Source: Cyrtodaria siliqua
Taxonomy: Eukaryota > Mollusca > Bivalvia > Adapedonta > Hiatellidae
Length of the DNA: 64,000 nt
Reading direction: 5' to 3'
Assembly: GCA_037043455.1 (NCBI GenBank)
Contig: JAWPHD010011038.1
Span: 1 to 64,000 of the forward strand
Positions 50,660 to 61,849 of the stretch are shown here, piece after piece. How positions within the stretch are numbered: position 1 is the first letter of the stretch; each line of letters begins with the position of its first letter. The position numbers were made by a program, and so were the translations under genes. The notes beneath the pieces were generated by a model, which saw only the letters and a list, made by a program, of their open reading frames with translations, was not told the DNA's origin and did not search any database.

Positions 50660-51655
50660 CCTTTTTAAATATGTTTTTTAGAACAGTAGTTTACTTGTTA
50701 CATACAACGCTTTATAGAATAAAGCAGTAAAATGAAATCATCTTTGGAATGAGTCAGCTAACTTAGGTACTTTTTTTCTCAAAAATAAAGAAGTAAAAAC
50801 AAATCACCTTTAAATGAGCCAGCTAACTTATGTACTTATATGTATATGTACAATTTGCCGAGTCACATGCGGATCATTGTACGGTCATATTATTTATTTC
50901 GTTTATTAAAGTTAAAACAGAAGTCACTTTGGATATAGAGTGAAGAATACTCTCTCAGCTCGTATTTGAATTAGCCAGCTAGCTTAAATACTTTTCCCAA
51001 AAGAAACAAATCGGCAACGATCTGTTAATACACTCAAGTGATATGAAAACGCAACACGGGAATTTCCGCTATATATTGTATGTACAATATGCTGCTTTTA
51101 ATCGAATGGCACATGGCTAAGTAAGACCTTTCCTTTTGAAAAAAATACTAAAACAACAAATAATACAGCAAACAGTATTCCTTCAAAGTTTCATTATTGA
51201 CAGAGTACGCGTTTGGCTCAAGCATGTGAGCAAACTTAGGATGGAACATTTTGGAAACTATTTACGTTAAATACAGTACTGAACTAGCTCGGTTTTTCAA
51301 AGAGCAACTTCAACATTTATGAAGTTCTTGTTACATGGTGTAGTGTGATTAAAACGTCTACCACATCACAGTTGTGTCTTTTCTCTAATTAACTGCAACT
51401 TTGTTTTTACAAAACATCTTGGGATTTCTTTGGAATATTATGTGCAATTAAGTGTGCAGTATATACAATATATAGCGGAAATTCCCGTGTTGCGTTTTCA
51501 TATCTCTTGAGTGTATATATTTAACAATTAGTTCGTTTTAGTACAGCTAAAACAGACATCACTGTATAGAATAAAGAATTATCTTTCAACTCGTCATCGA
51601 AATAGCCAGCTGTCTTAACTACTTTTCCCAAAAGAAATAAATTAACAACGATATG
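50660..51655 (+). repeat. Four degenerate ~110-bp direct repeats split by a MITE
   Basis: Blocks near 50665, 50770, 50920 and 51545 share AGAATAAAG, a GCCAGCTAACTTA-like motif and ACTTTTCCCAAAAGAAA. The mariner-like element at 51031-51513 sits between the third and fourth. Confidence 0.6.
51031..51513. mobile_element. Tc1/mariner-type MITE, 483 bp
   Basis: The inverted ends CACTCAAGTGATATGAAAAC and onward match over 53 bp with two mismatches. TA flanks both ends. No transposase remnant was found inside. Confidence 0.85.
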
Positions 51656-51712
51656 TATTCTAGGTTTTCTTGCATTTGATCAATTCGCAAGACGGTGCGT
51701 AACTTAGCGCAA

Positions 51713-51724
51713 CGCGCATGCGCG
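51713..51724. promoter_or_regulatory. NRF1-type palindrome CGCGCATGCGCG
   Basis: It matches the YGCGCATGCGCR consensus bound by NRF1-like factors. No gene start is evident next to it, so activity is uncertain. Confidence 0.35.
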
Positions 51725-51867
51725 AAAAGACCTTACATGTACGCGCAAATATTCATGGTTAAATTATTATTCGGCGGATAAATTGGATTTACAACATGTT
51801 TTGAATCCAGACTATGTAGACGGTTCCGCCACTCGCCACTCGGCGCCAAATAAACAAATGGTGACAG

Positions 51868-52412
51868 TGTATAGCTTTTGCAAACGAGATACGAGACTAC
51901 GGGTTACATTAGGCATTAATTATAACAAAAAGTGATTAGTAGACGTATTTATCTTTGTCAAGAAGGTAATTTTACGGTGTTGATTATAAGACAAAGCCTA
52001 AAAAGACGTGATGAAAATGCCTCTTTTGAGATATCAAATTTAAAATTTAAAAATGGTGTAGAGCTATTGCAAACGAGATACGAAGTACGGGTTATATTAG
52101 GCATTAATAATAACAAAAAGTGAATAGTAGACATATTTATCTTTGTCAAGAAGGTAATTTTACGGTGTTGATTATAAGACAAAGCCTAAAAAGAAGTGAT
52201 GAAAATGCCTCTTTTGAGATATCAAATTTAAAATTTAAAAATGGTGTAGAGCTATTGCAAACGAGATACGAAGTACGGGTTATATTAGGCATTAATAATA
52301 ACAAAAAGTGAATAGTAGACATATTTATCTTTGTCAAGAAGGTAACTGCGTGATGTTGATTATAACAGAAAGCCGTAAAAAAGAGGCTGTAAAAACTGCC
52401 TATTTTGAGATG
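51868..52412 (+). repeat. 188-bp tandem repeat, ~2.8 copies
   Basis: Units run from GCAAACGAGATACGAAGTAC through AGTAGACATATTTATCTTTG. The second and third junctions are almost identical, while the first and last are diverged. The two near-identical 63-codon open stretches here begin with GTG and are repeat by-products. Confidence 0.85.
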
Positions 52413-53296
52413 TTAGCTGAAATTTTAATGTTTCAAATGTAACGCGCTTACGATCGATTTTAAATTACCTTTACGTTTTTGAACCCGTGTCTCATCCCTG
52501 TAGGTGTAGCATCTGGGTATATGTCCATCTGGGGTAGTCGCATAATGGCGGTCAGTAAATAATTCTCATTTCTTTTTTGTAAAAAAAGGCATTTTCACTA
52601 ATTTAAAGTGACAGTTTTGGTTTCTATCACATTGTTGGTCTATTTGTTACATTTTTCAAGCATTGTCATGTTAAAATTGTGAGTTTTTATTTATTTTTTG
52701 CTTAAATGAAATGAGTGTATGAATACAATATTTTGGCATTTCAGTGTTTATGTTTTTAAAGGGACCATTCATTCATGAGACAAGTTCTTTCATAGAAGAT
52801 ACATGATCCCCATTTTTCTGAGGATATTTTGGCAGCATATGTGTCACTTGTGATGAGAATGTAAGTTATTCATTTTTAATTTGGGTCTAGATATGAATGA
52901 CAACATGGCATTTAAACTTTAATTCACACACAACTCAATGCAAAAGTTACACCTGTATACTTCCTGCAACTTAGTAGCGGATTTAAATTTATGTTTCTCT
53001 CCGGGACTATCAATAAATGTTCATATGATGTTGAAGAGTTAAATTGTTAATTGATAATACTACAAAAAGGGTTGCCATTCATCTTTAATGATAGTCGCTT
53101 TAATGATAGTCGCTGTATACTCAGAAAGTGTACTATGTGCATTAGTACAATTTCTGAATAGTGGCGTGTACTGTAAAAAAAATGGCCAAAGGGAAACAAC
53201 TTAGCAAACTGTTATACAGTACACACAGCGCGGATTGCTCAAGGCCTTTTCCACGTTACACGACGGTTTTAGTGGCGGCAGTGTGAAGGCCACGCT
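52413..53296. other. AT-rich interval with no recognised feature
   Basis: No coding frame, element or long repeat was seen. There is a 17-bp duplication (TTTAATGATAGTCGCT) at about 53083-53115. Confidence 0.6.
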
Positions 53297-53500
53297 TATT
53301 AAGTTTAATCACTGAAGGCCATCGGAGCATTTTGGGATGGCGAGCTGTCCGTCCGTCCGTCCATTAACATTAGCCTCGTAGGGGTAAACGATAGGGCCTT
53401 CATTTTATTCGATCTTTACCATTCTTGACCATATTGTTTGCTGAAATGAAAGTTCGAAAACCAGCTAGATCGGATTAATAACAATTGCGTTGTGGTTCAT
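53297..53500 (+). mobile_element. HINE 5' fragment with one core unit
   Basis: GGGATGGCGAGCTGTCCGTCC is followed by AACGATAGGGCCTTCATTTT and AAAACCAGCTAGATCGGA, the start of a HINE-2/3-type element and one ~155-bp core unit. The 3' end is missing. Confidence 0.65.
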
Positions 53501-53519
53501 GCCTCACTGTAGATCCATC

Positions 53520-54685
53520 ATAACATCAATCCTCACAGGATTCTTTTGATGATCATCAACTCTCACTGGAGATGCGCATCATACCTCATTCATCAACGCT
53601 CACGGGAGACGCTTGCCGTACCTCTTTCATCAACGCTGACTGGAGATGCGCATCATACCTCACGCATCAACGCTCACTGGAGACGCGCACCGTATCTCAT
53701 TCATCTACGCTGACTGGAGATGCGCATCATAACTCATTCATCAACGCTCACTGGAGACGCGCATCATAATCATTCATCAACGCTGACCGGAGATGCGCAT
53801 CATAAATCATTCATCAACTCTCACAGGAGACGCGCACCATGCCGCATTCATCAACTCTCTCTGAAGATGCGCATCATACCTCATTCATCAACGCTTACTG
53901 GAGACGCGCACCATACCGCATTGATCAATGCTGACTTGAGAAGCGCACCATACCTCATTCATCAACGCTCACAGGAGAAGCGCACCATACCTCATTCATC
54001 AACTCTCACTGGAGACGCGCACCATACGGCATCCATCAACTCTCACGGAGACGCGCACCATACTGCATTTATCAACTCTCGTGGAGATCTGCACCATACC
54101 GCATTCATCAACTCTCACGGAGATGCGCACCATACTGCATTGATCAATGCTCACTGGAGACGCACACCATACCGCATTCATTAACTCTCACGGAGATGCG
54201 CACCATACCGCATTCATCAAGTCTCATGGAGACGCACACCATACCTTATTCATCAACTCTCGCGGATATGCGCACCATACCGCATTCATCAACTGTCACT
54301 GGAAACGCACACCATACCTCATTCATCAACTCGCATAGAGACGCGCACCATACCGCATTCATCAAGTCTCATAGAGACGCGCACCATACCGCATTCATCA
54401 ACTCTGAAAGAGACGCGCACCATACCGCATTCATCAACTGTCACTGGAGACGCGCACCATACCGCATTCATCAACATTCACTAGAGATGCTCATCATGTC
54501 GTATTTTTCACCACTCACTGAAGACGCCCATCATACCGCATTCATCAACGCTCACTGGAGATGCGCACGGAGACGGGCTTCATACTGCATTCATCAACTC
54601 TCACTGGAGACGCACACCATACTGCATTCATCAACTCTCACGAAGACGCGCACCATACCGCATTCATCAACTCTCACTACACCCA
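53520..54685 (+). repeat. 36/37-bp minisatellite, about 32 copies
   Basis: The unit reads CTCACTGGAGACGCGCACCA then TACCGCATTCATCAACG. Variants with CTCACGGAG are one base shorter (36 bp). Long open stretches on both strands here follow from the repeat and are not genes. Confidence 0.9.
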
Positions 54686-54780
54686 TGAAACTTCATATAT
54701 ACATTGCCATATGTGGGAGGAGGGTCCATTGTTTTTGGGGTCAGTAGGTCAAAGGTCAAGGTCACCATGACCTTATTATA

Positions 54781-54830
54781 GAACAAGAAGGCCAAGATGG
54801 CCCATTATCGATCACCTGAGTACTGGCCCA
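54781..54830 (+). repeat. Fragment ACAAGAAGGCC-AAGAT-GGCC...TCACCTGAG
   Basis: A short GGCC-hairpin followed by a CGATCACCTGAGTA motif, resembling the ends of a repeat abundant in mollusc genomes (from memory). It is probably the terminus of another hairpin-ended element in reverse orientation. Confidence 0.4.
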
Positions 54831-54862
54831 TTATCGAACTTCTTCGAAATCTTATGGTCATA

Positions 54863-55304
54863 CACTGAACGACTTTAAACACGCAACAGGGAAATAAACT
54901 AAGATAACTGACATATTTCAATATTTTAATTTCATCTATTCTATTTAACCATATCTACATTTGAATTGCTGAAAAATTCATCAAATTGATCAACATTAAA
55001 CTTGTTAAATTCAAAATGTAACAGTACTACCCTCAAAAGCAAAAGTCACAATATCCACCATTAGCGGCAATGCACGCCTGACATCTCCTACGCATATTGG
55101 GGTATACCGGGTTTTGTTTTGTGACTTTTGCTTGTGGGGGGTCGTACTGTTATGCTCTGAATGTAACAAGTTTATTGTTGATCAACTTGAATGAAATTTT
55201 CAGCAAATCAACTGTAGATATTGTTAAACAGAATAAATGAAATTAAAATGTAATATCTATTGAAATATGTCAGTTATCTTAGTGTATCTGTATGGTCGTT
55301 CAGT
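54863..55304 (-). mobile_element. Tc1-like deletion derivative 2 with ~180-bp TIRs
   Basis: The ends are CACTGAACGAC with TA on both sides. The two arms (54863-55045 and 55125-55304) remain alignable for about 180 bp, with small indels. The centre carries the last codons of a Tc1-type transposase on the minus strand. Confidence 0.8.
55033..55095 (-). pseudogene. Tc1-type transposase C-terminal remnant, ~20 codons
   Basis: The minus-strand frame gives MRRRCQACIAANGGYCDF and ends at a TGA. The MRRR-CxACI-ANGG pattern is the extreme C-terminus of Tc1-family transposases. Everything upstream is lost. It is similar in position, but not in sequence, to the remnant at 48318-48503. Confidence 0.7.
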
Positions 55305-55429
55305 GTATACAATCTGTGCAAGTTTGGTTAATATTGTTCAAGAAATCTGTTCAGTGGCCTCTGTTGTATTAACAACATTAATATAACGACACTGACAAAG
55401 TTTGGTAAAGATCAAATACAAAATGAAGG

Positions 55430-56880
55430 TGCTAGAGTGTAACCCCTGGGGCAGGGCCAAATGTGGCATTACAGGGCTACATGTAATATATGAGAGCTGT
55501 GTGCCTTGTTGTTTCAGAGAAGAAGATTTTTTAAGATTTTCCCTATACAAATGTTTCCCTATGACCCCTAGGACAGGGTCAAATGTGACTCCATAGTCAC
55601 CATTTGAATACACTTGGTAAAGAACCATAAGCTCATAGTAAATGCAAAATATTAAACCTCTGGCTCTTGCAGTTTCAGACAATAAGATATTTGAAAAATG
55701 TTTCCCTAAACAAGTCTATGTAAAACATGTGACCCCTGGGGCGGGGCCAAATGTGACCCCAGGGTCACCATTTGAACAAACGGTAGAAGAGCATAAGCTT
55801 ATAGCAAATGCAAAATATTAAACCTCTGGCTCTTGCAGTTTCAGAGAATAAGATATTTGAAAAGTGTTTCCCTATACAAGTCTATGTAAAACATGTGACC
55901 CATGGGGCGGGGCCAAATGTGACCCCTGTGTCACCATTCGAATAAACGGTGGAGGAGCATAAGGTTATAGCAAATGCAAAATATTAAACCTCTGTCTCTT
56001 GTAGTTTCAGAGAATAAGATATTTGAAAAGTGTTTACCTGTACAAGTCTATGTAAAACATGTGACCCCTGGGGCGGGGCCAAATGTGACCCGAGGGTCAC
56101 CATTTGAACAAACGGTAGAGGAGCATAAGCTTATAGCAAATGCAAAATATTAACCCTCTGGCTCTTGTAGTTTCAGAGAATAAGATATTTGAAAAGTGTT
56201 TACCTATACAAGTCTATGTAAAACATGTGACCCCTGGGGCGGGACCAAATGTGACCCCAGGGTCACTATTCGAATAAACGGTAGTGGAGCATAAGCTTAT
56301 AGCAAATGCAAAATATTAAACCTCTGGCTCTTGTAGTTTCAGAGGATAAGATATTTGAAAAGTGTTTACCTGTACAAGTCTATGTAAAACATGTGACCCC
56401 TGGGGCGGGGCCAAATGTGACCCAGGGTCACCATTTGAACAAACGGTAGAGGAGCATAAGCTTATAGCAAATGCAAAATATTAAACCTCTGGCTCTTGTA
56501 GTTTCAGAGAATAAGATATTTGAAAAGTGTTTCCCTATACAAGTCTATGTAAAACATGTGACCCCTGGGGCGGGGCCAAATTTGACCCCAGGGTCATCAT
56601 TTGAACAAACGGTAGAGGAGCATAAGTTATAGCAAATGCAAAATATAAAACCTCTGGCTCTTGTAGTTTCAGAGAATAAGATATTTGAAAAGTGTTTCCC
56701 TATACAAGTCTATGTAAAACATGTGACCCCTGGGGCGGGGCCAAATTTGACCCCAGGGTCATCATTTGAACAAACGGTAGAGGAGCATAAGTTATAGCAA
56801 ATGCAAAATATAAAACCTCTGGCTCTTGCAGTTTCAGAGAATAAGATATTTGAAAAGTGTTTCCCTATACTTCCCTAAAC
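55430..56880 (+). repeat. ~165-bp tandem array, about 9 units
   Basis: Each unit has TGACCCCTGGGGCGGGGCC, GACCCCAGGGTCACCATTTG, GCAAATGCAAAATATTAAAC and AGAGAATAAGATATTTGAAA. The TGACCCCTGGGG / CCCCAGGGTCA pair is complementary, so each unit can fold. The first two units (55440 and 55560) are the most diverged. Confidence 0.9.
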
Positions 56881-56904
56881 TTTTATTACATACATGTATC
56901 AACA

Positions 56905-57233
56905 GGGTCGTTTTCACATTTATGACAGGAGTTTTCACATTTATGACAGGAGTTTTCACATTTATGACAGGAGTTTTCACTTTATGACAGGAGTTTTCAC
57001 ATTTATGACAGGAGTTTTCACTTTATGACAGGAGTTTTCACATTTATGACAGGAGTTTTCACTTTATGACAGGAGTTTTCACATTTATGACAGGAGTTTT
57101 CACTTTATGACAGGAGTTTTCACATTTATGACAGGAGTTTTCACATTTATGACAGGAGTTTTCACTTTATGACAGGAGTTTTCACATTTATGACAGGAGT
57201 TTTCACATTTATGACAGGAGTTTTCACTTTATG
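56905..57233 (+). repeat. 20/21-bp minisatellite, 16 units in two length classes
   Basis: The long unit is GTTTTCACATTTATGACAGGA (21 bp, L) and the short unit lacks two bases and gains one (GTTTTCACTTTATGACAGGA, S). The order is LLLSLSLSLSLLSLLS. There are no unique spacers, so it is not a CRISPR array. Confidence 0.9.
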
Positions 57234-58297
57234 GTAAGGCCATAAAAAAGAATAGTCGTGTTTCAGGTTTCCTGCTCAAATAAAATAAGGTAGGTAGGTA
57301 GGTCGATTGTTTTTTGTTGTTGTTTCTTTTACTACACGAAGGTAGAAATTACAACCAGAAAACATAATTCTAAACTCTGATTTTGAGGGCTTCAAAGATG
57401 TATATACATATATTATATTAATATATATAATTTAAAATTGCTCCAAAATGGACTTTGGACTCATCACATGAAGATGGAAAAGAAACTTCACTGAGCAGAA
57501 CAAACATGCATTTGTTTGGAATATTGTTTCAATAAAACATGCAATGTACAGAAAGCACACACAGCTCTCTATGTTGCAGTTCTAACACTGGAAGAATTAA
57601 ATATGTTAAACAAGTGGATTGAAGCATTTATTCGTCATAAAAATAATTTCTTTTAAAAACAAATAAAACAATGATACATGATATAACTTTCTGATCAATT
57701 CATGATTTCTCGTAATAACCTATTAAAGATAAATAACATGACAACACCAAATATAAATTTCCATAAATCAAGATTTTACTCAGGGCCGCCACGGAGTTGC
57801 ATAGTATGCTATTTTTAATAGATGAACGAACAGAAAATCATCAACATTGCAACATTGTAAAACATACAATGAAATAAAATGACTCTAAATAAAAACGAAA
57901 CAGATGAAATATGTCAAAAAGTAATGTATCAACTTAATAACGAGTATGACAAAGAACTACATAACGATGAAAAGAAAGGGTGAGGAGGGTGGGGAAAAAT
58001 CATTATTTTACATAACATGAACAAAATTACATACCGCTGTCATTAAGTTCTGGCCGGGGAAGGCAGAAAATTGCGCATGCGCAATTAAACGAATATTACA
58101 ATTGCAGAGCAAGCTAACAAAACCGTGGGTGCTGCCTCCCAATAACTCTGGCTATTATTGGAGTAATAGCCCGTATTATTAGGAAGGCACCAACTTGACA
58201 AACACACAAGAAAATATTATCCTTTATTAAAAGGTTTGATCGTATATTAAATAGTTTTGGCAAATATTGGGCGCGGCTCCAAATAGCGGGCTGCCGA
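57234..58297. other. AT-rich interval, no gene; small motifs only
   Basis: Contents seen: a GTAG microsatellite (57289-57304), an NRF1-type palindrome TGCGCATGCGCA (58072-58083), and an imperfect hairpin around 58128-58192 (GGTGCTGCCTCCCAATAA / TTATTAGGAAGGCACC). Confidence 0.6.
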
Positions 58298-58353
58298 TGT
58301 AACATTAAATATTGACCCCGTTGAAAATTGACCCCATGGGTCCTTTTTCAACG
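58298..58353 (+). repeat. Left terminal inverted repeat of the Ginger-like element
   Basis: TGTAACATTAAATATTGACC, continuing with CGTTGAAAATTGACCCC. Further GTTGAAAA and TTGATCAGT blocks continue inward to about 58470, like subterminal binding-site clusters. Confidence 0.8.
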
Positions 58354-58604
58354 TTGAGAATTGACCCCGCCAACATTTCAACATTAAATTTTGATCAAAA
58401 AGGTCGTTGAAAACTGATCAGTCGTTAAATTTTGATCAGTCATGGGGTCATTTTTTAACGGTTAGTTAAACGTCGGAGATCGTCTGTTTGTAGAAGAGAA
58501 ACACACTGGAAAGAACCAGAGACTATCGCAGGCTTGCTGGATAGCTTCTTTAAAAATAATTATTGCAATGGACAGTGTCACGGTTCTTCTTTCTACACGC
58601 CTCA

Positions 58605-59016
58605 ATTAAAAGGAGTGTGCCAGATTCTCACACCTAACAAAAAGGAGCACAGGCTATGTACAATAGAAGAACATAGAACATAGAACATAGAACATTCAAC
58701 TTAAATAATACAAAAGGCTTTTTGTTTGCGATATATTTTTAATATAAACAATAATAAAATTCCCTTGACAAATGCTGACTTTCCACATGTTATTCGCTAT
58801 TGATTTAGTATTGCGCAATATAGCCGAACAAAAACGCAGTTGTCGAATTTAGGATGACATCCTTAACAATTTAGTTTATAAATATATTTTAAAATAAACG
58901 TTTTTGACATACGTTCTTCTTAACTTATTCTTAATTTTACTTGCGTACACACGTTTCATCAACGTATCTATATGTTATCACATATTCGAAAACTAGATCT
59001 GGCACACTCCCTTTAA
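58605..59016. mobile_element. 412-bp TIR insertion inside the Ginger-like element
   Basis: ATTAAAAGGAGTGTGCCAGA at the left pairs with TCTGGCACACTCCCTTTAAT at the right. No protein was seen inside. It lies just upstream of the surviving integrase sequence, where the N-terminal part of the transposase would be expected. Confidence 0.6.
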
Positions 59017-59804
59017 TGTAGTGCATGCCTATTAAGAGTTTAACTCCATATTGTAGCAATTTAGATGATGTTTCTCTTTATACGAGCATGTCATTTTGTT
59101 TGCTTCAGGTAATAAGTGCATCCTTGTGTTTGCTGAATATCTCACGAAGTGGATGGATGCGCACGCGATCCCAAATAAGAATGCAGAGACAATTTTAAAC
59201 TCGTTCATCCAGTTTGTGTGCGCTCATGGAGTTCCAGAAGATTTAATAACAGACCAAGGCCGAGAATTCTGCAATCAACTTAATGAGCTATTTTGCAAGA
59301 AAATGGGAATAGCACACAAGGTTGCATCTGCATACCCATCCACAAACGGGTGGACACACTGACAGATTTAATCGCACCCTTTCTAACATGCTGGTTCATT
59401 ATGTTAATGAAAACCACGATGACTGGCACACAAAAATACCATACGTTTTATTTGCCTAGAGAACAGCTGAGCATAGCACGACAAAACAAACTCCTTTTTT
59501 CCTTGTGTATGGTAGGAAAGCCCATCTTCCTATTGATGTAGAGCTGCCATCAACTGCTTGTGCGCAAACGGATCTTACCGAGAGGGTAAATGCATTTCTG
59601 GAATTAACTCGGTATCGAGAATCTGCAGCTAAGAACATTAAGACAAAACAGTTAAAGCAGAAGAAACACCACGATGAAAAGGTGAAGGCATGTGTGTTTA
59701 ATGTTGGTGATGAAGTATTACTACACAACACCCTTAAACTAACGAGAAAAGGAGGCAAACTAGATCCGCTGTGGACGGGACCGTACATTGTTGAAATGGT
59801 GAAT

Positions 59805-60215
59805 AAGAAATCTGACACTGCCAGTCGGCGTGACAAGAAACCATACACCGCCAGTCAGCGTGACAAGAAACCAGACACCTCCGGTCAGCGTGACAAGACA
59901 CCAGACACCGCCAGTCAGCATGACAAGAAACCAGACAGCGCCAGTCAGCATGACAAGAAACCAGACAGCGCCAGTCAGCGTGACAAGACACCAGACACTG
60001 CCAGTCAGCGTGACAAGACACCAGACACCGCCAGTCAGTGTGACAAGAAACCAGACACCTCCCGTCAGCGTGACAAGACACCAGACACCGCCAGTCAGCG
60101 TGACAAGACACCAGACACCGCCAGTCAGCGTGACAACAAACCTGACACCTCCATTCAGCGTGACAACAAACCTGACACCGCCAGTCAGCGTGACAACGTG
60201 CCTGGCACCAACAGC
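59805..60215 (+). repeat. 30-bp coding minisatellite linking integrase and OTU domains
   Basis: About 13 copies encode TASQRDKKPD-like decapeptides with K/T, N/K and S/T variants. The period keeps the frame. The same array is open on the other strand and in other frames, giving false reading frames at 59734-60309. Confidence 0.9.
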
Positions 60216-60419
60216 CAGCAGTACAAAAGAAAACAACAAGAAAGTGGCATTCCCCTAAAGAAAAGGAAAGTGTACATGGATGACGACAAGAGTAATGAAG
60301 ATGTTGCAATTACACACGTGAAGGCTAGTAGTAGCATATCATTTGACCCGGTTGGACATAAGTGGCAAGATGAAAAATGCCAGGTCTTTGGTATAAAAGT
60401 CAGGAACTATCATAAACAG

Positions 60420-61124
60420 GCTAATAATAGACCAGTGAGTATTAATGCCCGACCAGACAAAACTGCACAAATGAGAGGCGATGGCAATTGCTTGTTCCGA
60501 ACATTCAGCTATATGGTATCTGGGGTACAAAGTTACCATACTTAAATAACACACAGTGTTATACATTATATGTTAACGAACTGTGCACTATTTGAGGGAT
60601 ATACGGATGAAACTTTAGCGGTGTATCTGAATAAAACCGAAATGTGGAAATGTGGACAATGGGGGACGGATGTTGAAATTCGGGCATTTGCAACCATGTT
60701 AAACACAAACGTGTATGTGTATTGCAATTACGGAGGAAGAACATGCTGGACCAAATTTCCGCCAATAAATTCAACGGCCGAAGACAACGTTTACATGCTG
60801 CACCGCAATGACCACTACGAGCCCGTGTTAGACGTTAAAGATGATATCTTTAGCAAACCTCCATATTTACCAATTGGCAAATATGTTCCAAAACAATTCA
60901 AGGGGTATGTGTCAGACATCGTTCTCGGCGCTGCACTTGTCAACAATTACTGCGATGAGAGAATTTTACAGGAAATAGAAACGTGTCCAGACACCATTTA
61001 CGTCCATACTTCCAAAAATAACCCATACAATATTCCTGGAACTGAACATATAGCAAACCAGATGGATCCGAATATTTTCAATCTTCTCTGTGACGAAGAG
61101 GACTTTGCTACTCACTGGCTGTAA
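60420..61124 (+). other. OTU cysteine-protease domain region of the Ginger-like element
   Basis: RGDGNCLFRTFSYMVSG holds the OTU signature with the nucleophilic Cys at 60489-60491. LHRNDHYEPVL near 60798-60830 holds the catalytic His (60813-60815). Between them, WGTDVEIRAFATMLNTNVYV matches the usual OTU order. A TAA at 60543-60545 interrupts the domain in frame; the flanking residues continue the same frame, so one base change explains it. OTU proteins cleave ubiquitin chains; the role in transposons is not established. Confidence 0.75.
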
Positions 61125-61187
61125 TTTTCCATTCCAAAATGTGCAGTTATTGTTTTTGTTTTCCATATTAGCATACTTTATAATACA

Positions 61188-61193
61188 AATAAA
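61188..61193 (+). promoter_or_regulatory. AATAAA after the Ginger-like gene
   Basis: The hexamer lies 64 bases after the final stop, a plausible poly(A) signal of the transposon gene. Confidence 0.4.
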
Positions 61194-61465
61194 TGTCTTG
61201 CGTTTTCATTGGTCAAGCGTCATAATCCCGTTATTCCGTTGACAAAATAATGAACTAAACCAATAAATACTTGATGACTTAAAAGCTACACAGTTCGTAG
61301 ATTTTGGCCCTAAGCAATTTATAACGATAATTGTTCATGTTCCGCTAAGTAAATGAAATGACAAGAGCTACGCATTATAAATAGTAATAAAATGGTCAAC
61401 AAAGGGCTATAATTAGCGTAAAATGAAGTTGTAAAATTATTGCATCTGCAGTATTCTAAATTCGT

Positions 61466-61556
61466 TATAATAGTTCTTGACAGTGTATACTTGGGCATAT
61501 ACCATGTCAGTGCTCATATAACCCCTTGGCTAACGCCTCCGTATACACTGTCAAGA
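61466..61556. repeat. Inverted repeat TTCTTGACAGTGTATAC
   Basis: AGTTCTTGACAGTGTATAC at 61468 pairs with GTATACACTGTCAAGAAC near 61533-61552, with a loop of about 45 nt. It is probably a short MITE. The surrounding 61194-61849 has no gene. Confidence 0.65.
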
Positions 61557-61849
61557 ACCAGTATAACTAATAATGTATACTCCATATATAGTTAAAGAGG
61601 CGTATTGATATGAATATGGAACATGCACATATTTACCTAAATTTTAAAGTAATACATGAAATTAAACCGTTGAACAGTGTAAATGGTTTAGAAAAACGGG
61701 TACGTCAGGAGTGACTTAAACGCAAATTTACCACACTTTCAGTAAATTAAATGTGTTTGACAATTAACTACGAAACTACTATTTCGCGGGAAAAGTTGAC
61801 TCTTTTTTACCAATTTTAACGAGACCATATATAGTGTATAGCAATGATT

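Larger units (their letters stand above)
59096..61124 (+). pseudogene. Ginger-type integrase (transposase) fused to OTU protease, inactivated
   Basis: The first segment (59109-59362) gives GNKCILVFAEYLTKW and LITDQGREF, which holds the second catalytic Asp of a DDE integrase. The first Asp (in a DxxGP block) is absent; a CAG at 59106-59108 after a T-rich tract could be a splice acceptor or a deletion edge. A frameshift near 59350 destroys the AYxxTNGxVER block with the catalytic Glu. The frame continues as RFNRTLSNMLVHYVNENHDD, hits a TAG at 59457, then runs from 59505 through VYGRKAHLPIDVELPS, FNVGDEVLLHN and GGKLDPLWTGPYIVEMV (GPY module). After a 30-bp repeat and a basic nuclear-signal-like PLKKRKV, it enters the OTU domain, which has a TAA at 60543, and ends at TAA 61122-61124. 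All segments after 59364 share one frame. Confidence 0.75.

Noticed and set aside
51932..52311. Two near-identical 63-residue proteins
   Set aside because: They begin with GTG, overlap the 188-bp tandem repeat and have no eukaryotic gene features.
53572..54747. Histidine-rich repeat proteins
   Set aside because: All are translations of the 36/37-bp minisatellite, with no codon bias, start context or neighbouring exons.
56905..57233. CRISPR array
   Set aside because: Units are directly adjacent with no unique spacers, and the DNA is eukaryotic.
59734..60309. Cys/Trp-rich protein on the minus strand
   Set aside because: It is the antisense of the 30-bp coding repeat; the plus strand has the supported domains.
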